From assembly GCA_938010615.1 (NCBI GenBank), contig CALLUY010000042.1, positions 1 to 39,026 on the forward strand: a stretch of 39,026 nucleotides of DNA. Direction: 5' to 3'. Position 1 is the stretch's first letter. Each line of letters opens with the position of its first letter. Origin of the DNA: an uncultured Pirellulaceae bacterium (GTDB lineage: Bacteria > Planctomycetota > Planctomycetia > Pirellulales > Pirellulaceae). This document shows positions 1 through 8,515 of this stretch, piece by piece. The notes under the pieces were generated by a model. The model was not told where the DNA came from, did not search any database, and saw nothing but the letters and a program-made list of their open reading frames with translations. The translations under genes and the position numbers were made by a program.

Positions 1-99
1 TACGAAACTCTAAAACAGCATTTCGCAAGCATGCTTGAAGACAGAGGAAGATTGGAACTCGATTTCACTTGGGTTCAAATCGTCGCGAAGAAAGACTGA
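1..99 (+). CDS. C-terminal end of an unidentified protein (partial)
   Basis: Frame 1 is open from the first base and ends at TGA 97-99, giving 32 residues ending in VQIVAKKD. The start lies outside the window. The mix of charged and hydrophobic residues looks like a real protein end, and a final beta-strand followed by AKK is common in class I methyltransferases, but this is too short to assign. No function is claimed. The gene is followed by a 30-bp palindrome (136-207) that could act as its 3' boundary. Confidence 0.45.
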   Translation, partial: YETLKQHFASMLEDRGRLELDFTWVQIVAKKD

Positions 100-135
100 A
101 TTTGGCAAATCGGTCTAATTTTTGCGCACGTCGCC

Positions 136-207
136 CAATACAAGCCCGAAGCGCAAGCGAGTGAATAGCCGCACAAGTTCACTCGCTTGCGCTTCGGGCT
201 TGTATTG
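136..207. repeat. Family A palindromic repeat, copy 1 (perfect 30-bp arms)
   Basis: The left arm at 136-165 and right arm at 178-207 are perfect reverse complements, separated by 12 nt. The core is CAATACAAGCCCGAAGCGCA followed by AGCGAG. Related copies occur near 19029, 20429, 20554 and 38847. The element lies between the partial gene and the end of the convergent EF-hand gene. As RNA it would form a very stable hairpin, so it may stop transcription or protect mRNA ends, though it has no T tract. Confidence 0.9.
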
Positions 208-302
208 CACACTCTCAGAGGGTGATGTCCGATCTACAGATCCAAAAAAGAAGCCCGCCAAGTCAAACTGCAAGACTATCTGTTTGGCAAAAACTTCTCG
301 AA

Positions 303-1139
303 CTACCGTCCGCCTCGACCACCGCCAGGAGGGCCACCACGCCCACCGCCAGGAGGGCCGCCACGGCCGCCGCCTGGAGGACCTCCAGCACCTGGCTGAG
401 GCATACTCTTGGCGAATTCCGTTAACTCTTCGCGGCTAAGTTTTCCGTCGCCATCTTTGTCAAATTCGAACGCGTGTTCGATCATTCGATCCATGCCGCC
501 ACCTTGTTGTTCGCGGCCTCCACCACGACCACCTCGACCGCCGCGACCACCTTCAGCACCTCCTCGGCCGCCACCACGACGACCCTCACCACCGCGGTTG
601 CGACCGCCGCTTGAAGCAGCCGCTTTTGACGCAGCCTTCATTTCACCAAGTTCGGTTTTGTCCAAGACGTTGTCTTTGTTCTTGTCCAATCGATCGAGCA
701 CGCCTTGCATGCGAGACGGAAGTTCGTCTTTCTCGATCTTACCGTTTTCGTTTTTGTCGAAAGCCAAAAGTCGACTAGCGAAGTCGCTCGCCATCTCGCC
801 TTGATCAGCGTTTGAACCACCTCCACGTCCTGGACCGCCACCCGGAGGACCGCCACCGCGAGGACCACCCCCTGGGCCGCCGCCCGGAGGCCCCATTCGA
901 CCAACATCTTCTGTATCAAGTTTTCCGTCGCCGTTTTTGTCGAGCGCCTTCAACGCTTTTGTGGCGTTGTTAATTTCCTCGGCCGACAGTTCGTGATCCC
1001 CGTTGGGATCAAGCGCTTCCATAATTGGGTTGCCTCCCTGACCACCATGAGGAGGACCACCTTGCGGCGGCTGAGCCATCACGGCAGATGTCGAAACTGC
1101 ACAGGCAGCAATCGCAATCAACGCGTTTTTAATATTCAT
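303..1139 (-). CDS. Secreted EF-hand protein with Gly/Pro/Arg-rich linkers
   Basis: The product is 278 residues. It starts with a signal peptide (about 1-22, ending AVMAQ). It has several canonical EF-hand loops of the DxNxDG type: DPNGDHELSAEE, DKNGDGKLDTED, DKNENGKIEKDE, DKNKDNVLDKTE and DKDGDGKLSREE. These should bind calcium outside the cytoplasm. Between the hands are low-complexity Gly/Pro and Arg/Gly stretches, and the C-terminus is a tandem GGPPGGGR repeat ending at TAG 303-305. The ATG at 1139 is preceded by the purine-rich stretch AAAGAGAA. It lies 76 bp downstream of the selenoprotein candidate on the same strand and may share its transcript. EF-hand proteins of this build are common in planctomycetes. 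The target is unknown. Confidence 0.9.
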   Translation of the reverse strand: MNIKNALIAIAACAVSTSAVMAQPPQGGPPHGGQGGNPIMEALDPNGDHELSAEEINNATKALKALDKNGDGKLDTEDVGRMGPPGGGPGGGPRGGGPPGGGPGRGGGSNADQGEMASDFASRLLAFDKNENGKIEKDELPSRMQGVLDRLDKNKDNVLDKTELGEMKAASKAAASSGGRNRGGEGRRGGGRGGAEGGRGGRGGRGGGREQQGGGMDRMIEHAFEFDKDGDGKLSREELTEFAKSMPQPGAGGPPGGGRGGPPGGGRGGPPGGGRGGR

Positions 1140-1215
1140 AATTCTCTTTCGTAGATCCTTAAATTTTCTTTACTGTTCTGTCTGGTCCATCTATTGAGAC
1201 CGGTTCGTCTTGCAG

Positions 1216-2256
1216 TTACTTGTCACCACGCATCCGTTTCTTTGCAGCAACCGCTTCGTTATCTGTTTCGGGAATCTCGGACTCCCAATCGATGCCCAAC
1301 TGAATTCCCAACTGCACATGCCCGTTGTGATCCTTGGCCATTCGCTTGCAGTTCGCGATCGTGTCGACCAAGGCTGCTTTGAGATCTTCATGGGAAGTCT
1401 TCTCATCGAACTGAGCCAAAACTTTTCCGGACATTCCGAACTGCCCGGGCTCGACGATCAAAATCGAATTCAGCGTTTCAAGATCGCCTTCGATTCCCGT
1501 TAGCGACGAAAGCTCTTCCGCTTGGGATGCTTTCGCGTAAGTGAATTGTCCGATGATGGAATCGTCCTTCCACGCAAGCGGAATCATTTTCTGTTCGAGA
1601 ACTTTCGTTTTCTCTTCGTCGCCGGAAAAAAGTACGACCATCGGAATGATGTCCGCTGACGAAATATTCAAACCGATCTCCACGGATTCTGCATAAGGTA
1701 AATTCGTATCGCCCGTCGCTGACTCCGCGTCGACGTTGTAGGTTTTGGCAATCTTGTCCATTCCGCTGGCCATCTGCGATGCGCTGCGGTATTCGTGGAA
1801 CGGGCCTCGACCGGCTTTTGTGAGCTTCTTTTTCCCGTCGGGTGACAGAATGGCAAACGTCGTGTTTTTCATCATTCCGGTTCGGTCGAGATAAATCGAC
1901 TTCATGAAGTCTGCTTCTGCTTGGCTCTCGTAGGTCGCCAAGCGCACGCAAACGAAGTTGCGAGATGCTTCAACCACTTTTTCGTTGAACAGGAACCTCC
2001 TGTCGTTACCCTGTTTCCCCGGTCACCAAATTCCGGAGACCCCCAAACATTGCGGCGCCGCTGAGGTAAAAAGGATCGGACGGTTACTTCGCTTGGCTTC
2101 TGCAAGTCCGCCTTCAAGCGTGGCGTACCAAGCAATTCGTGGAGCATCCGCTGCCTGATTCTGGCCCGGAGCCAAGGGAGCGAAAACGAATCCCACCGCG
2201 GCGAGAATCGCACCGAACACGCCAATGCGTTTGAAACGCGTAAGTCGATTTTTCAT
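1216..2256 (-). CDS. Thioredoxin-fold selenoprotein candidate (in-frame TGA at codon 78)
   Basis: Reading from ATG 2256 to TAA 1216 gives 347 codons with one in-frame TGA at 2023-2025 (codon 78). The ATG follows AAAGGA at good spacing, and residues 1-30 form a signal peptide or anchor. Before the TGA comes a thioredoxin-like strand (RPILFTSAAPQC). The TGA context is GIW-U-PGK, with a Cys 8 residues upstream that could be a redox partner. After it the frame continues through a well-formed domain (NFVCVRLATY, then FAILSPDGKK, then GRGPFHEY) typical of thioredoxin-like proteins. The frame does not shift: all codons on both sides are in phase. A SECIS-like hairpin follows (1989-2003). Alternatives are a nonsense mutation or a base error for TGG/TGC. 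The Sec machinery genes (selA, selB, selC, selD) are not in this window. No name is assigned because I do not recognise the exact family. Confidence 0.75.
1989..2003 (-). promoter_or_regulatory. Candidate bacterial SECIS element
   Basis: On the minus strand ACAGGA-GGT-TCCTGT forms a 6-bp perfect stem (7 with a flanking G-U pair) and a GGU loop. The loop begins after 25 nt counted from the TGA at 2025-2023. Known bacterial SECIS hairpins lie just after the UGA inside the coding region and carry a G in the first two loop positions, and the E. coli fdhF loop also contains GGU. Spacing, stem and loop all agree, so this is the main support for UGA recoding. Confidence 0.7.
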
Positions 2257-2412
2257 AAAAATATCCTTTAAATACATGCTCTCCCATTTTCTGAAAATTG
2301 AACCGCACCGTCCACCAAAAAAAATTCGAATACGCAGATAACGTCCCCAGAATTCAACATTAGAAGAAAAACACTTTGTTGCCGCTAAGTCAGAATCATC
2401 TTCATTCGCGAT

Positions 2413-2436
2413 CATTCCAATGCTAGTATTGGAATG
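2413..2436. promoter_or_regulatory. Near-perfect palindrome covering the annotated sigma factor start
   Basis: CATTCCAAT at 2413-2421 pairs with ATTGGAATG at 2428-2436, and the 6-nt centre is itself mostly symmetric. The ATG used for the sigma factor (2420) lies inside the left arm. Such a dyad could be an operator in the space between the divergent selenoprotein and sigma genes, or an mRNA hairpin hiding the start. If it is an operator, translation may begin further in, for example at GTG 2444. Confidence 0.45.
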
Positions 2437-3112
2437 GGTTAGCGTGTCGCAGACAGGCCCAGATCTTCCTTTCAAACACCGCTTTGCTTTGAGCGAAACC
2501 GACGCAACTCAGCAAGAACTCGAATCGCTTCGCAGCGGCGGGCCGCAAGCGGTCGCAGATCTGTACTCGAAATACCGACCGCAGCTTGAGCGAATGGTCG
2601 ACTTTCGCATGGACCGTCGTCTGCTAGGCCGTGTGGACGCTGGCGATATTTTGCAGGACTCATATATAGAGATTGCCAGACGCGTCGATTCGTTTCTGGA
2701 AGATCCTGCCGTTTCGTTCTTTGTGTGGGCTCGCCAGATCACGTGGCAAACCTTGATGATGTCGCATCGTTCGCACCTGGGCGTACAAAAACGTGATGCC
2801 CGCCAAGAAGTACGACTACACGGCGGAGGCTACAGTCAGGGAACTTCGGTGTCGCTCGCGTCACGCCTGATGGGCGACGTCACTTCACCCAGCCAAGGAG
2901 CCATTCGAAGCGAACAGACTCAACAACTTCGCGAGGCGCTCGATTCGATGGACAGCATCGATCGAGAAGTTTTGGCGTTGCGACATTTCGAACAGCTTTC
3001 CAACAAAGAAGTTGCCGAAGTGTTGAGCCTTGGGAAAACGGCAGCCAGCAATCGATACGTTCGAGCGTTGGAAAGACTTAAAAAGATTATGGACGAGACA
3101 TTGGGGACGTAG
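2420..3112 (+). CDS. ECF-type RNA polymerase sigma factor
   Basis: The product is 230 residues if it starts at ATG 2420. The sigma-2 region is seen around residues 40-115 (LYSKYRPQLERMVDFRMD, then VDAGDILQDSYIEIARR, then FFVWARQITWQTL). The sigma-4 region is around 165-225 (LDSMDSIDREVLALRHFE, then LSNKEVAEVLSLGKTAASN, then ALERLKKIM). This pattern matches planctomycete ECF sigma factors that sit next to large Ser/Thr kinases. The kinase gene starts 94 bp downstream, and the two are likely one signalling unit in which the kinase relays a signal to the sigma factor. That link is inferred from family and gene order. No anti-sigma gene is next to it. The TAG stop at 3110-3112 joins directly onto a family B repeat. 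The start is uncertain because a palindrome covers it. Confidence 0.9.
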   Translation: MLVLEWVSVSQTGPDLPFKHRFALSETDATQQELESLRSGGPQAVADLYSKYRPQLERMVDFRMDRRLLGRVDAGDILQDSYIEIARRVDSFLEDPAVSFFVWARQITWQTLMMSHRSHLGVQKRDARQEVRLHGGGYSQGTSVSLASRLMGDVTSPSQGAIRSEQTQQLREALDSMDSIDREVLALRHFEQLSNKEVAEVLSLGKTAASNRYVRALERLKKIMDETLGT

Positions 3113-3191
3113 GTGGCATAAGCCTCTGGCTTGTGAACTGCATGTCACAGAGGATCGAAATTCAGTCCACAGGCCAGAGGCCTATGCCACC
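3111..3191. repeat. Family B inverted repeat, copy 1
   Basis: GTGGCATAAGCCTCTGGC and about six more bases at 3113-3136 are mirrored by the arm at 3165-3191, which ends in GCCTATGCCACC. The left end overlaps the last bases of the sigma factor stop codon TAG. The right end is 16 bp before the kinase ATG, so the element fills nearly the whole gap between the two genes and would form a hairpin in a joint transcript. The same arms recur at 6057-6189 and 8549-8696. Confidence 0.85.
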
Positions 3192-3206
3192 CAAAACACG
3201 AATCAA

Positions 3207-6056
3207 ATGGACAACGAAACCAAAACCAACATCGACGACACCGATCGCAACCCAATGGATGTGCTCGCTGAGCAATTCACGCGCGAGTGTCGTGACGGTT
3301 TGCAGCCGTCGGTTGAAGAGTACGCAGAAAAGAATCCGGAACTTGCCAACAAAATTCGTGATCTATTCCCGTCAATCCAAGCCATCGAACAGCTCGGCTC
3401 ACACGCCGCGTCCGAAAAGCGATTCGCCAAAGCCAACGCTGTCTTTGATCGCAACAGGATCGAGCAAATTGGCGACTATCGAATCGTTCGCGAAATGGGT
3501 CGCGGCGGAATGGGGATCGTCTACGAAGCAATCCAGCAATCGCTCGGACGGCACGTGGCGATCAAACTTTTGCTGCAAACGTCGACCGACCCAAAACATC
3601 TGCAACGATTTGAACGTGAAGCTCGCACTGCTGCGAACCTGCACCACACCAACATCGTTCCGGTGTTTGGCGTCGGAAGCCAAGATGGCTTTCACTATTA
3701 CGTGATGCAACTGATTGACGGCATGGGGCTCGATCGCATCATCGAGGACCAGCGGCAATCGAATACAAGTCCTGAACCGACGAAGGGATTCAAGACTCAT
3801 CTGTCGCTCATTTCGAATCACGAAACGGTGGCTGAGATCGGGCGCAATGTCGCCGAAGCTCTTCACTACGCTCACGAGCAGGGCACGCTTCATCGCGACA
3901 TCAAGCCGGCCAATCTTCTGCTGGATAACGAAGGCTGTGTCTGGGTCACCGACTTTGGTTTGGCCAAGGCGATGGAAGACAGTAACGTCAGCCGAACAGG
4001 CGAAGTGATCGGCACGCTGCGGTTTATGGCACCCGAGCAATTCTCTGGACATCCCGATCCGCGTAGCGATGTTTATAGCTTGGGTTTGACGATCTACGAA
4101 CTGTTGACGCTGAAGCCAGCTTACGACGAATCGAGCCGTTCGCACTTGCTGTCTGGTGCTAACGCGGCGCAAGTTGGAATCGAATTGCCGTCGAAGCTCG
4201 ACACAGACATCCCTCGCGACCTTGAGACGATCGTGATGAAGGCGTGTGCACGCGAGCCACAGGATCGCTACCAAACCGCAGGCGATTTGGCCGAGGATCT
4301 GGAGAACTTTTTGGAAGGCCGCCCCATTCGAGCACGGCCTCCGTCGGCGTTGGAAACGTTTACCAAATGGTGCCGTCGCAATCCGGCGATCGCCAGCCTG
4401 TCAGGGATCGCGGCTTTGCTGCTGACTTTGGTCGCTGTTTCCACTTCGATCGGATACGCCCGCACCAACGCAGCTTTGAAGCGAGAACACGAAGAACGAA
4501 CGCGAACGGAAATCGAAAAACGTCGCGTCGAAGTTGCGAAGCTTCAGGCAGAAGAGACGCTCGGCATTTCGCTTCAGGCACTTGATCGCGTTTACAAACG
4601 CTTTGCTCCCGAACGACTCAGCCAGAAATCAAGCATCACGATGGAAGGTATCGATGGCCAGCAGCTATCTGTTTCTTCGCAGCCGATGCTGTCCCGAGAA
4701 ACCGCGGCGCTGCTGGAGGACGTGCTCAGCTTCTACGATCAGTTCGCGCAACAGGATATCGACAGCGACTTGCTGAAGAAAGAAGCCGCCAAAGCCAATC
4801 GACGCGTGGGTGACATCCATCGCCAGTTGGGAGACTTCGAAAAATCAACAACGGCTTACCTCGTTGCGATTTCGATGTACACAGACATCGGTGACTCAGA
4901 GTTGGAGCTGGCAAGAATCGAAAATGCGCTGGGCGAAGTTCATCGCAAGAAAAAGGAACACGGAAAGGCCAGAGCATCGTTCTTCAACGCCCTCGATTTG
5001 CTCGATCCGTTGTTGGCGAAATCTGCCGATGCCAATGAAGCCAAATTTGAAACTGCCAGAACGCTCTATCTGCTGGCAAAACGTCGTCCGCACGATCCGC
5101 GACAGAGATTCCGGAAACCGCAAGGCAGACCCGAAGCTCCGGGTGGACCTCCGCATGGTGATCGACGTCCCCCACCGCCGCACAGGCCGGGCGGACCGGG
5201 TCCACCACCGAATGGTCCGCACAATGGACCTCCTCCGATACACCCGGACGACGCGAAACACCTAGGACGCGCTGTTGCGATTTTGGAAGAACTCACATCG
5301 AACGATTCGGTGCATCCAGAGCACCAGTTTTTGTTGTCTCTTTGCTATCGAGAGCAAGCGAATCAGAAACCCGGAAGCGACAAACAGCAGTCCATCGATG
5401 TCCTAGTCAAACTGTGTGAGCAATATCCGCATGTGCCCGAATACCGTTTTGAACTCGGTGTGACGTTGGCGGAAGTTCCCGTGCATGATTTTCATGGCAC
5501 CGATATTTCCGATTCGATCGACCGCCTCCGGTTGAGTTTGCAGCAACTGAATTTGTTGACGCAGAGTCACCCCAACATTCCTCGCTACATTGAATCGGCT
5601 GCTCACACGCATCACAAATTGGGAACGCTGCTTCGTCGAGTCGCCCGAGAATCCAGTTCAAATCGCAAAGCGAACATCGCCGACGCGCTCAGGCATTTGC
5701 GGATGGCCGTCAGACTGCAGAAGTCTCAAAGCGTTCAGTTTCCTGAATCTGTTGCCGAGCAAATTTGGTTGGCGAGGATGCGCGACAATCTCGCAAGCTG
5801 CCTTTGTGGAGAGAATTCGAAGGAAGCATTGGAGCTGATTGAGAACTCGATCAAAGAGTCAATTCATTTGTTGTCAGGGGCTGGCGACAACGTTCCTGCC
5901 ACGCACATTTTGATTGGCCAGTATGAAACTCAAGCAGAGATTCTCGATGATCTGAATCGCGACGAGGAGGCCGATGTCGCCAGACGCGAAGCAAATGATT
6001 TGAGGCACTTCTTGCCACGGCATCCTTCTCGTCCAGACAGTCGGCGACGACGCTAG
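3207..6056 (+). CDS. Membrane Ser/Thr protein kinase with TPR-like C-terminal region
   Basis: The frame is open from 3030, but an upstream start would overlap the sigma gene and a repeat, so ATG 3207 is chosen (949 residues). The kinase domain has the glycine loop GRGGMGIVYEA (about 98-108), VAIK lysine (about 120), HRDIKPAN (about 230), DFG (about 249) and APEQ (about 275), so it should be active. A single membrane segment follows (about 394-418, SGIAALLLTLVAVSTSIGYA), then a coiled-coil and long helical TPR-like repeats. A Pro/Gly/His-rich low-complexity stretch (about 636-680) interrupts the repeats. Kinases of this build, with a cytoplasmic kinase and a repeat sensor region, are greatly expanded in planctomycetes. 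The adjacent ECF sigma factor is the likely partner. The TAG at 6054-6056 abuts a family B repeat. Confidence 0.93.
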   Translation: MDNETKTNIDDTDRNPMDVLAEQFTRECRDGLQPSVEEYAEKNPELANKIRDLFPSIQAIEQLGSHAASEKRFAKANAVFDRNRIEQIGDYRIVREMGRGGMGIVYEAIQQSLGRHVAIKLLLQTSTDPKHLQRFEREARTAANLHHTNIVPVFGVGSQDGFHYYVMQLIDGMGLDRIIEDQRQSNTSPEPTKGFKTHLSLISNHETVAEIGRNVAEALHYAHEQGTLHRDIKPANLLLDNEGCVWVTDFGLAKAMEDSNVSRTGEVIGTLRFMAPEQFSGHPDPRSDVYSLGLTIYELLTLKPAYDESSRSHLLSGANAAQVGIELPSKLDTDIPRDLETIVMKACAREPQDRYQTAGDLAEDLENFLEGRPIRARPPSALETFTKWCRRNPAIASLSGIAALLLTLVAVSTSIGYARTNAALKREHEERTRTEIEKRRVEVAKLQAEETLGISLQALDRVYKRFAPERLSQKSSITMEGIDGQQLSVSSQPMLSRETAALLEDVLSFYDQFAQQDIDSDLLKKEAAKANRRVGDIHRQLGDFEKSTTAYLVAISMYTDIGDSELELARIENALGEVHRKKKEHGKARASFFNALDLLDPLLAKSADANEAKFETARTLYLLAKRRPHDPRQRFRKPQGRPEAPGGPPHGDRRPPPPHRPGGPGPPPNGPHNGPPPIHPDDAKHLGRAVAILEELTSNDSVHPEHQFLLSLCYREQANQKPGSDKQQSIDVLVKLCEQYPHVPEYRFELGVTLAEVPVHDFHGTDISDSIDRLRLSLQQLNLLTQSHPNIPRYIESAAHTHHKLGTLLRRVARESSSNRKANIADALRHLRMAVRLQKSQSVQFPESVAEQIWLARMRDNLASCLCGENSKEALELIENSIKESIHLLSGAGDNVPATHILIGQYETQAEILDDLNRDEEADVARREANDLRHFLPRHPSRPDSRRRR

Positions 6057-6189
6057 GTGGCATAGGCCTCTGGACTGTGAACTGCATGTCGGGCCAAATG
6101 TAAATTAAACCAGCCTCACTGCTCGCACCATCAACTCGTGACTCGGCGCTGCGGTGGACATGCAATCACAAGCCAGAGGCTTATGCCAC
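6057..6189. repeat. Family B inverted repeat, copy 2
   Basis: GTGGCATAGGCCTCTGGACT starts at 6057, immediately after the kinase TAG, and the opposite arm (ATGCAATCACAAGCCAGAGG, then CTTATGCCAC) ends at 6189. The arms enclose about 60 nt of unrelated sequence. The element separates two convergent genes. The neighbouring minus-strand gene ends at TGA 6196-6198, 6 bp away. Confidence 0.85.
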
Positions 6190-6195
6190 TTTTTT

Positions 6196-8094
6196 TCAAT
6201 GGCTATTTGTTGGCCAGAGAATCCAATCTCCATCGCCAGTCTTATCAAACCAGTGTGGTTCGGAAAGCTCCAGAGCTTTGCCACCGTCATCGTCGCCGTC
6301 CTGGCCCAGTGAATAGATCACTGGTGCGGCGTCCTTGATCGTGAAGTGCAGAGGCTTTCCATTGAGCCGGTCGATCGGTGTTTCTTTTAGCCACTTGCCC
6401 AGCAGTTGATCAAGGCTCGTCGGCCACTTATCGTTCGCTCGCTTAAAACGGTGGCAAGCAATCGCCAGAAGCACGGCATCTTTTCGCGCAATCCTTGTTT
6501 CGCGGCGCGACTTCAGGACACTGGACAGCATTGCGACCCCGCCGAGAAAACCATGAGGATCTTTCTCGTTGAGATATTCGATTGCGTCAAAATCTGTGTC
6601 CTCCCACATCTTCGTTTTCAAATTACGCACAAGTTCCTCGTGGACTTCTTCAACCAGTTCCTCCATCTCTCGACGGGATGGAGCCGAGAACAACTGGATT
6701 GGATCCGACAGCTTTCGAACGAAAGATTGCTCCTGCCAGCCTGGTGGATTGAACTCTATTCGCGGCCCCATTTGAGACACAACGTATCGAACTTCAGCTC
6801 CAACGGCAGTCAGCCGCCCGTCGCCATTGCCGTCGTCGGAGTACATCCTCTGAATGAAGTCAAAAGCAATGTCCTTTTCAAATTTTGCGTCAAACACATC
6901 TATAAACTTTGCGGTATCGACCACGGATTGAAGTTCTTTAAGTTCATCATCCGTCAGTCGATCAAGGTGTTCACAAACAAGTTCTTCAGCGACGCTTAAA
7001 CCGATCCCCTGAACTCCGATTCCAAAACGAGAACATGCAAGAACAGGAGAATTCCCGAGTTGCTTGCCGAGCTCAATCGTAGTCCGCACATTGTCGATTG
7101 CCCGATCGCGGTCGTTCTGTTGCATTGCATACCGTGTGTCCACATGCAGGATCCGCGCGGCTCGCTGAAACTGATGGACAAAAGGTAGCGACAGGTTGAA
7201 CGCCGATGCTGAAAGAAGCTTGCCTGCTTCCTCGCTCACGGGTGCGATATAGTCAAGCTCAGAGAAATCCATGCTCTGCCCGCCTTCGATCGATTCTCGC
7301 GTCAGGTCCGGAAACAACACAGCCAAGTCATCGTCAGACAACTGGTTCATATCAACGCACACCGGAGCTCCGACGTAGGGCAATTTTGAACCTTCGCGAA
7401 AGTCTGCCAACAGATCAGCAAGGGACTCAAGTTTCTCGACGGCTCTGTCCCAGCCTTGGTCGGTTGGCCGGATCAGGCGACGATGCGTTTTGTGATCCGT
7501 CCACAAGACTTCAGGAGCATCGACGCTGGACTCATTGAACCAAAGTTCCTCAAAATAGGAGCCGTCTACCAGGCCGTGTTTGAGCCACGATTTTCTGTAC
7601 AGCGGCCAAGCCTGCTGTTCGACAGGCATCGAAGTCACCGCTTCGTTTAGCTTTGCTCCGTAGTCAACCGTTGGATTCGGCTTTGCGGAATGAAAGAACA
7701 GTTGCAGCAGCAGATAGCCAATCAAGCCTCCGCCGAAGACAATCATTGAACCGCGGAACGCTTTGACTGACATGGGACGACTCCTTAGTTTGCTACTGCG
7801 AAAAAGGGAAACCGCGACGTCGGCGTGGCCAAAATCGCGAACAAGTTCGTCAAAGGTGTGGCCCAGTTCGTGGCCGTCCTGAAAGTGGTGAATCAGCTCG
7901 GTCGTGATCTCGGATTTTTCGAATCGAAGCAAACCCGTTTGCTGAACGACCTCTCGAATGGTGGTCTGTACTTCTTCTGGCAACGCTGAGTTTGCGATGG
8001 CAGCACGCCAATTGCCGGCGGCCAGAAACTGCAATCGAAGGCGATCGAAAATTCTGCCACGAAAGCTGCCTTCCGTTGGATGGGCTTGGCTCAT
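6196..8094 (-). CDS. Membrane protein partner of PadR (HAAS-like N-terminus, pilin-like C-terminus)
   Basis: The product is 632 residues. Residues 1-105 resemble the HAAS-type helical domain found in proteins encoded beside PadR regulators (ELIHHFQDGHELGHTFDELVRDFGH). One membrane segment lies near 112-134 (GSMIVFGGGLIGYLLLQLFF). The large outer part is of unknown function. Near the C-terminus (about 550-632) the pattern RFKRANDKWPTSLDQLL, then TPIDRLNGKPL, then YSLGQDGDDDGGK resembles the C-terminal part of type II secretion major pseudopilins, including the acidic calcium-type loop. The start ATG overlaps the PadR stop (ATGA), which means translational coupling. A plausible role is a membrane sensor or target controlled with PadR. 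The function is not established. Confidence 0.85.
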   Translation of the reverse strand: MSQAHPTEGSFRGRIFDRLRLQFLAAGNWRAAIANSALPEEVQTTIREVVQQTGLLRFEKSEITTELIHHFQDGHELGHTFDELVRDFGHADVAVSLFRSSKLRSRPMSVKAFRGSMIVFGGGLIGYLLLQLFFHSAKPNPTVDYGAKLNEAVTSMPVEQQAWPLYRKSWLKHGLVDGSYFEELWFNESSVDAPEVLWTDHKTHRRLIRPTDQGWDRAVEKLESLADLLADFREGSKLPYVGAPVCVDMNQLSDDDLAVLFPDLTRESIEGGQSMDFSELDYIAPVSEEAGKLLSASAFNLSLPFVHQFQRAARILHVDTRYAMQQNDRDRAIDNVRTTIELGKQLGNSPVLACSRFGIGVQGIGLSVAEELVCEHLDRLTDDELKELQSVVDTAKFIDVFDAKFEKDIAFDFIQRMYSDDGNGDGRLTAVGAEVRYVVSQMGPRIEFNPPGWQEQSFVRKLSDPIQLFSAPSRREMEELVEEVHEELVRNLKTKMWEDTDFDAIEYLNEKDPHGFLGGVAMLSSVLKSRRETRIARKDAVLLAIACHRFKRANDKWPTSLDQLLGKWLKETPIDRLNGKPLHFTIKDAAPVIYSLGQDGDDDGGKALELSEPHWFDKTGDGDWILWPTNSH

Positions 8095-8468
8095 GACGTC
8101 ACTCCCGCCGGAACCGTCGATCCTCCGCTGCCTCCATCATCGCGAGTCAGCCCCAGAGCCTTCATGCCTTGGGTGATTGCTTTCCACTGCTCGCGATCGG
8201 TCTCAAGCTTCTTTTTTCCTTTTACGGTCAGCTTGTAGTAGCGACGCTTGCGGCCGTTGTCGGCTTTCTTTTCCCGAGAACTGACCAGCCCTTTGGATTC
8301 GAGGTTGTAGAGCATCGGATAAAGCGTCGATTGCCCCAGCTCAAAAACGCCCTTGGATCGCTTTGTCAGGGATTCAACGATTTCATAACCGTACATCTCT
8401 CCAGAAGACAGCAATTGCATGACCGCCGTCGGTCCGGCTCCCCGCATCATTTCCCGTTCCAGCTTCAT
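8091..8468 (-). CDS. PadR family transcriptional regulator
   Basis: The product is 125 residues from ATG 8468; the ATG just before it at 8471 is equally in frame, but its spacing to the GAGG upstream is too short. It shows the PadR winged helix: LEREMMRGAGPTAVMQLL, then GEMYGYEIVESL, then FELGQSTLYPMLYNLESKGL (recognition helix), then RRYYKLTVKGKKKL (wing). The C-terminus is short, as in subfamily-2 PadR proteins that dimerise through one helix. It is an effector-responsive repressor by family. A palindrome overlapping its own promoter (8497-8515) argues for autoregulation of the two-gene operon with the membrane protein, whose start overlaps the stop of this gene. Confidence 0.93.
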   Translation of the reverse strand: MKLEREMMRGAGPTAVMQLLSSGEMYGYEIVESLTKRSKGVFELGQSTLYPMLYNLESKGLVSSREKKADNGRKRRYYKLTVKGKKKLETDREQWKAITQGMKALGLTRDDGGSGGSTVPAGVTS

Positions 8469-8496
8469 CATGGCCTCGTATTTACTGTGTCACACT

Positions 8497-8515
8497 TACT
8501 ATGCATAACATAGTA
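8497..8515. promoter_or_regulatory. Candidate PadR operator
   Basis: TACTATG at 8497-8503 and CATAGTA at 8509-8515 form a perfect 7-bp inverted repeat with a 5-bp spacer. It lies 26 bp upstream of the padR reading frame. AT-rich dyads with ATG/CAT half-sites are typical PadR sites. It overlaps the -10 box, so binding would block transcription. Confidence 0.7.

Noticed and set aside
136-212. CRISPR-like repeat
   Set aside because: The repeats are inverted, not direct, and copies are kilobases apart without regular spacers.
1216-2475. Frameshift or two separate genes in the thioredoxin-like region
   Set aside because: Codons before and after TGA 2023-2025 are in the same phase, so there is no frameshift. 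A GTG at 1977 could start a separate ORF, but it would cut the thioredoxin fold in half and has no ribosome site.
3030-3206. Upstream extension of the first kinase gene
   Set aside because: It would run through the sigma factor gene in another frame and through the family B repeat; ATG 3207 gives a normal kinase N-terminus.
3399-4274. Long open frame on the minus strand inside the first kinase gene
   Set aside because: It is the antisense of well-conserved kinase motifs and has no family resemblance or ribosome site.
4620-4700. Second in-frame TGA recoding elsewhere in the window
   Set aside because: Other long genes were checked by their continuous frames and none is interrupted by a single TGA like the one at 2023.
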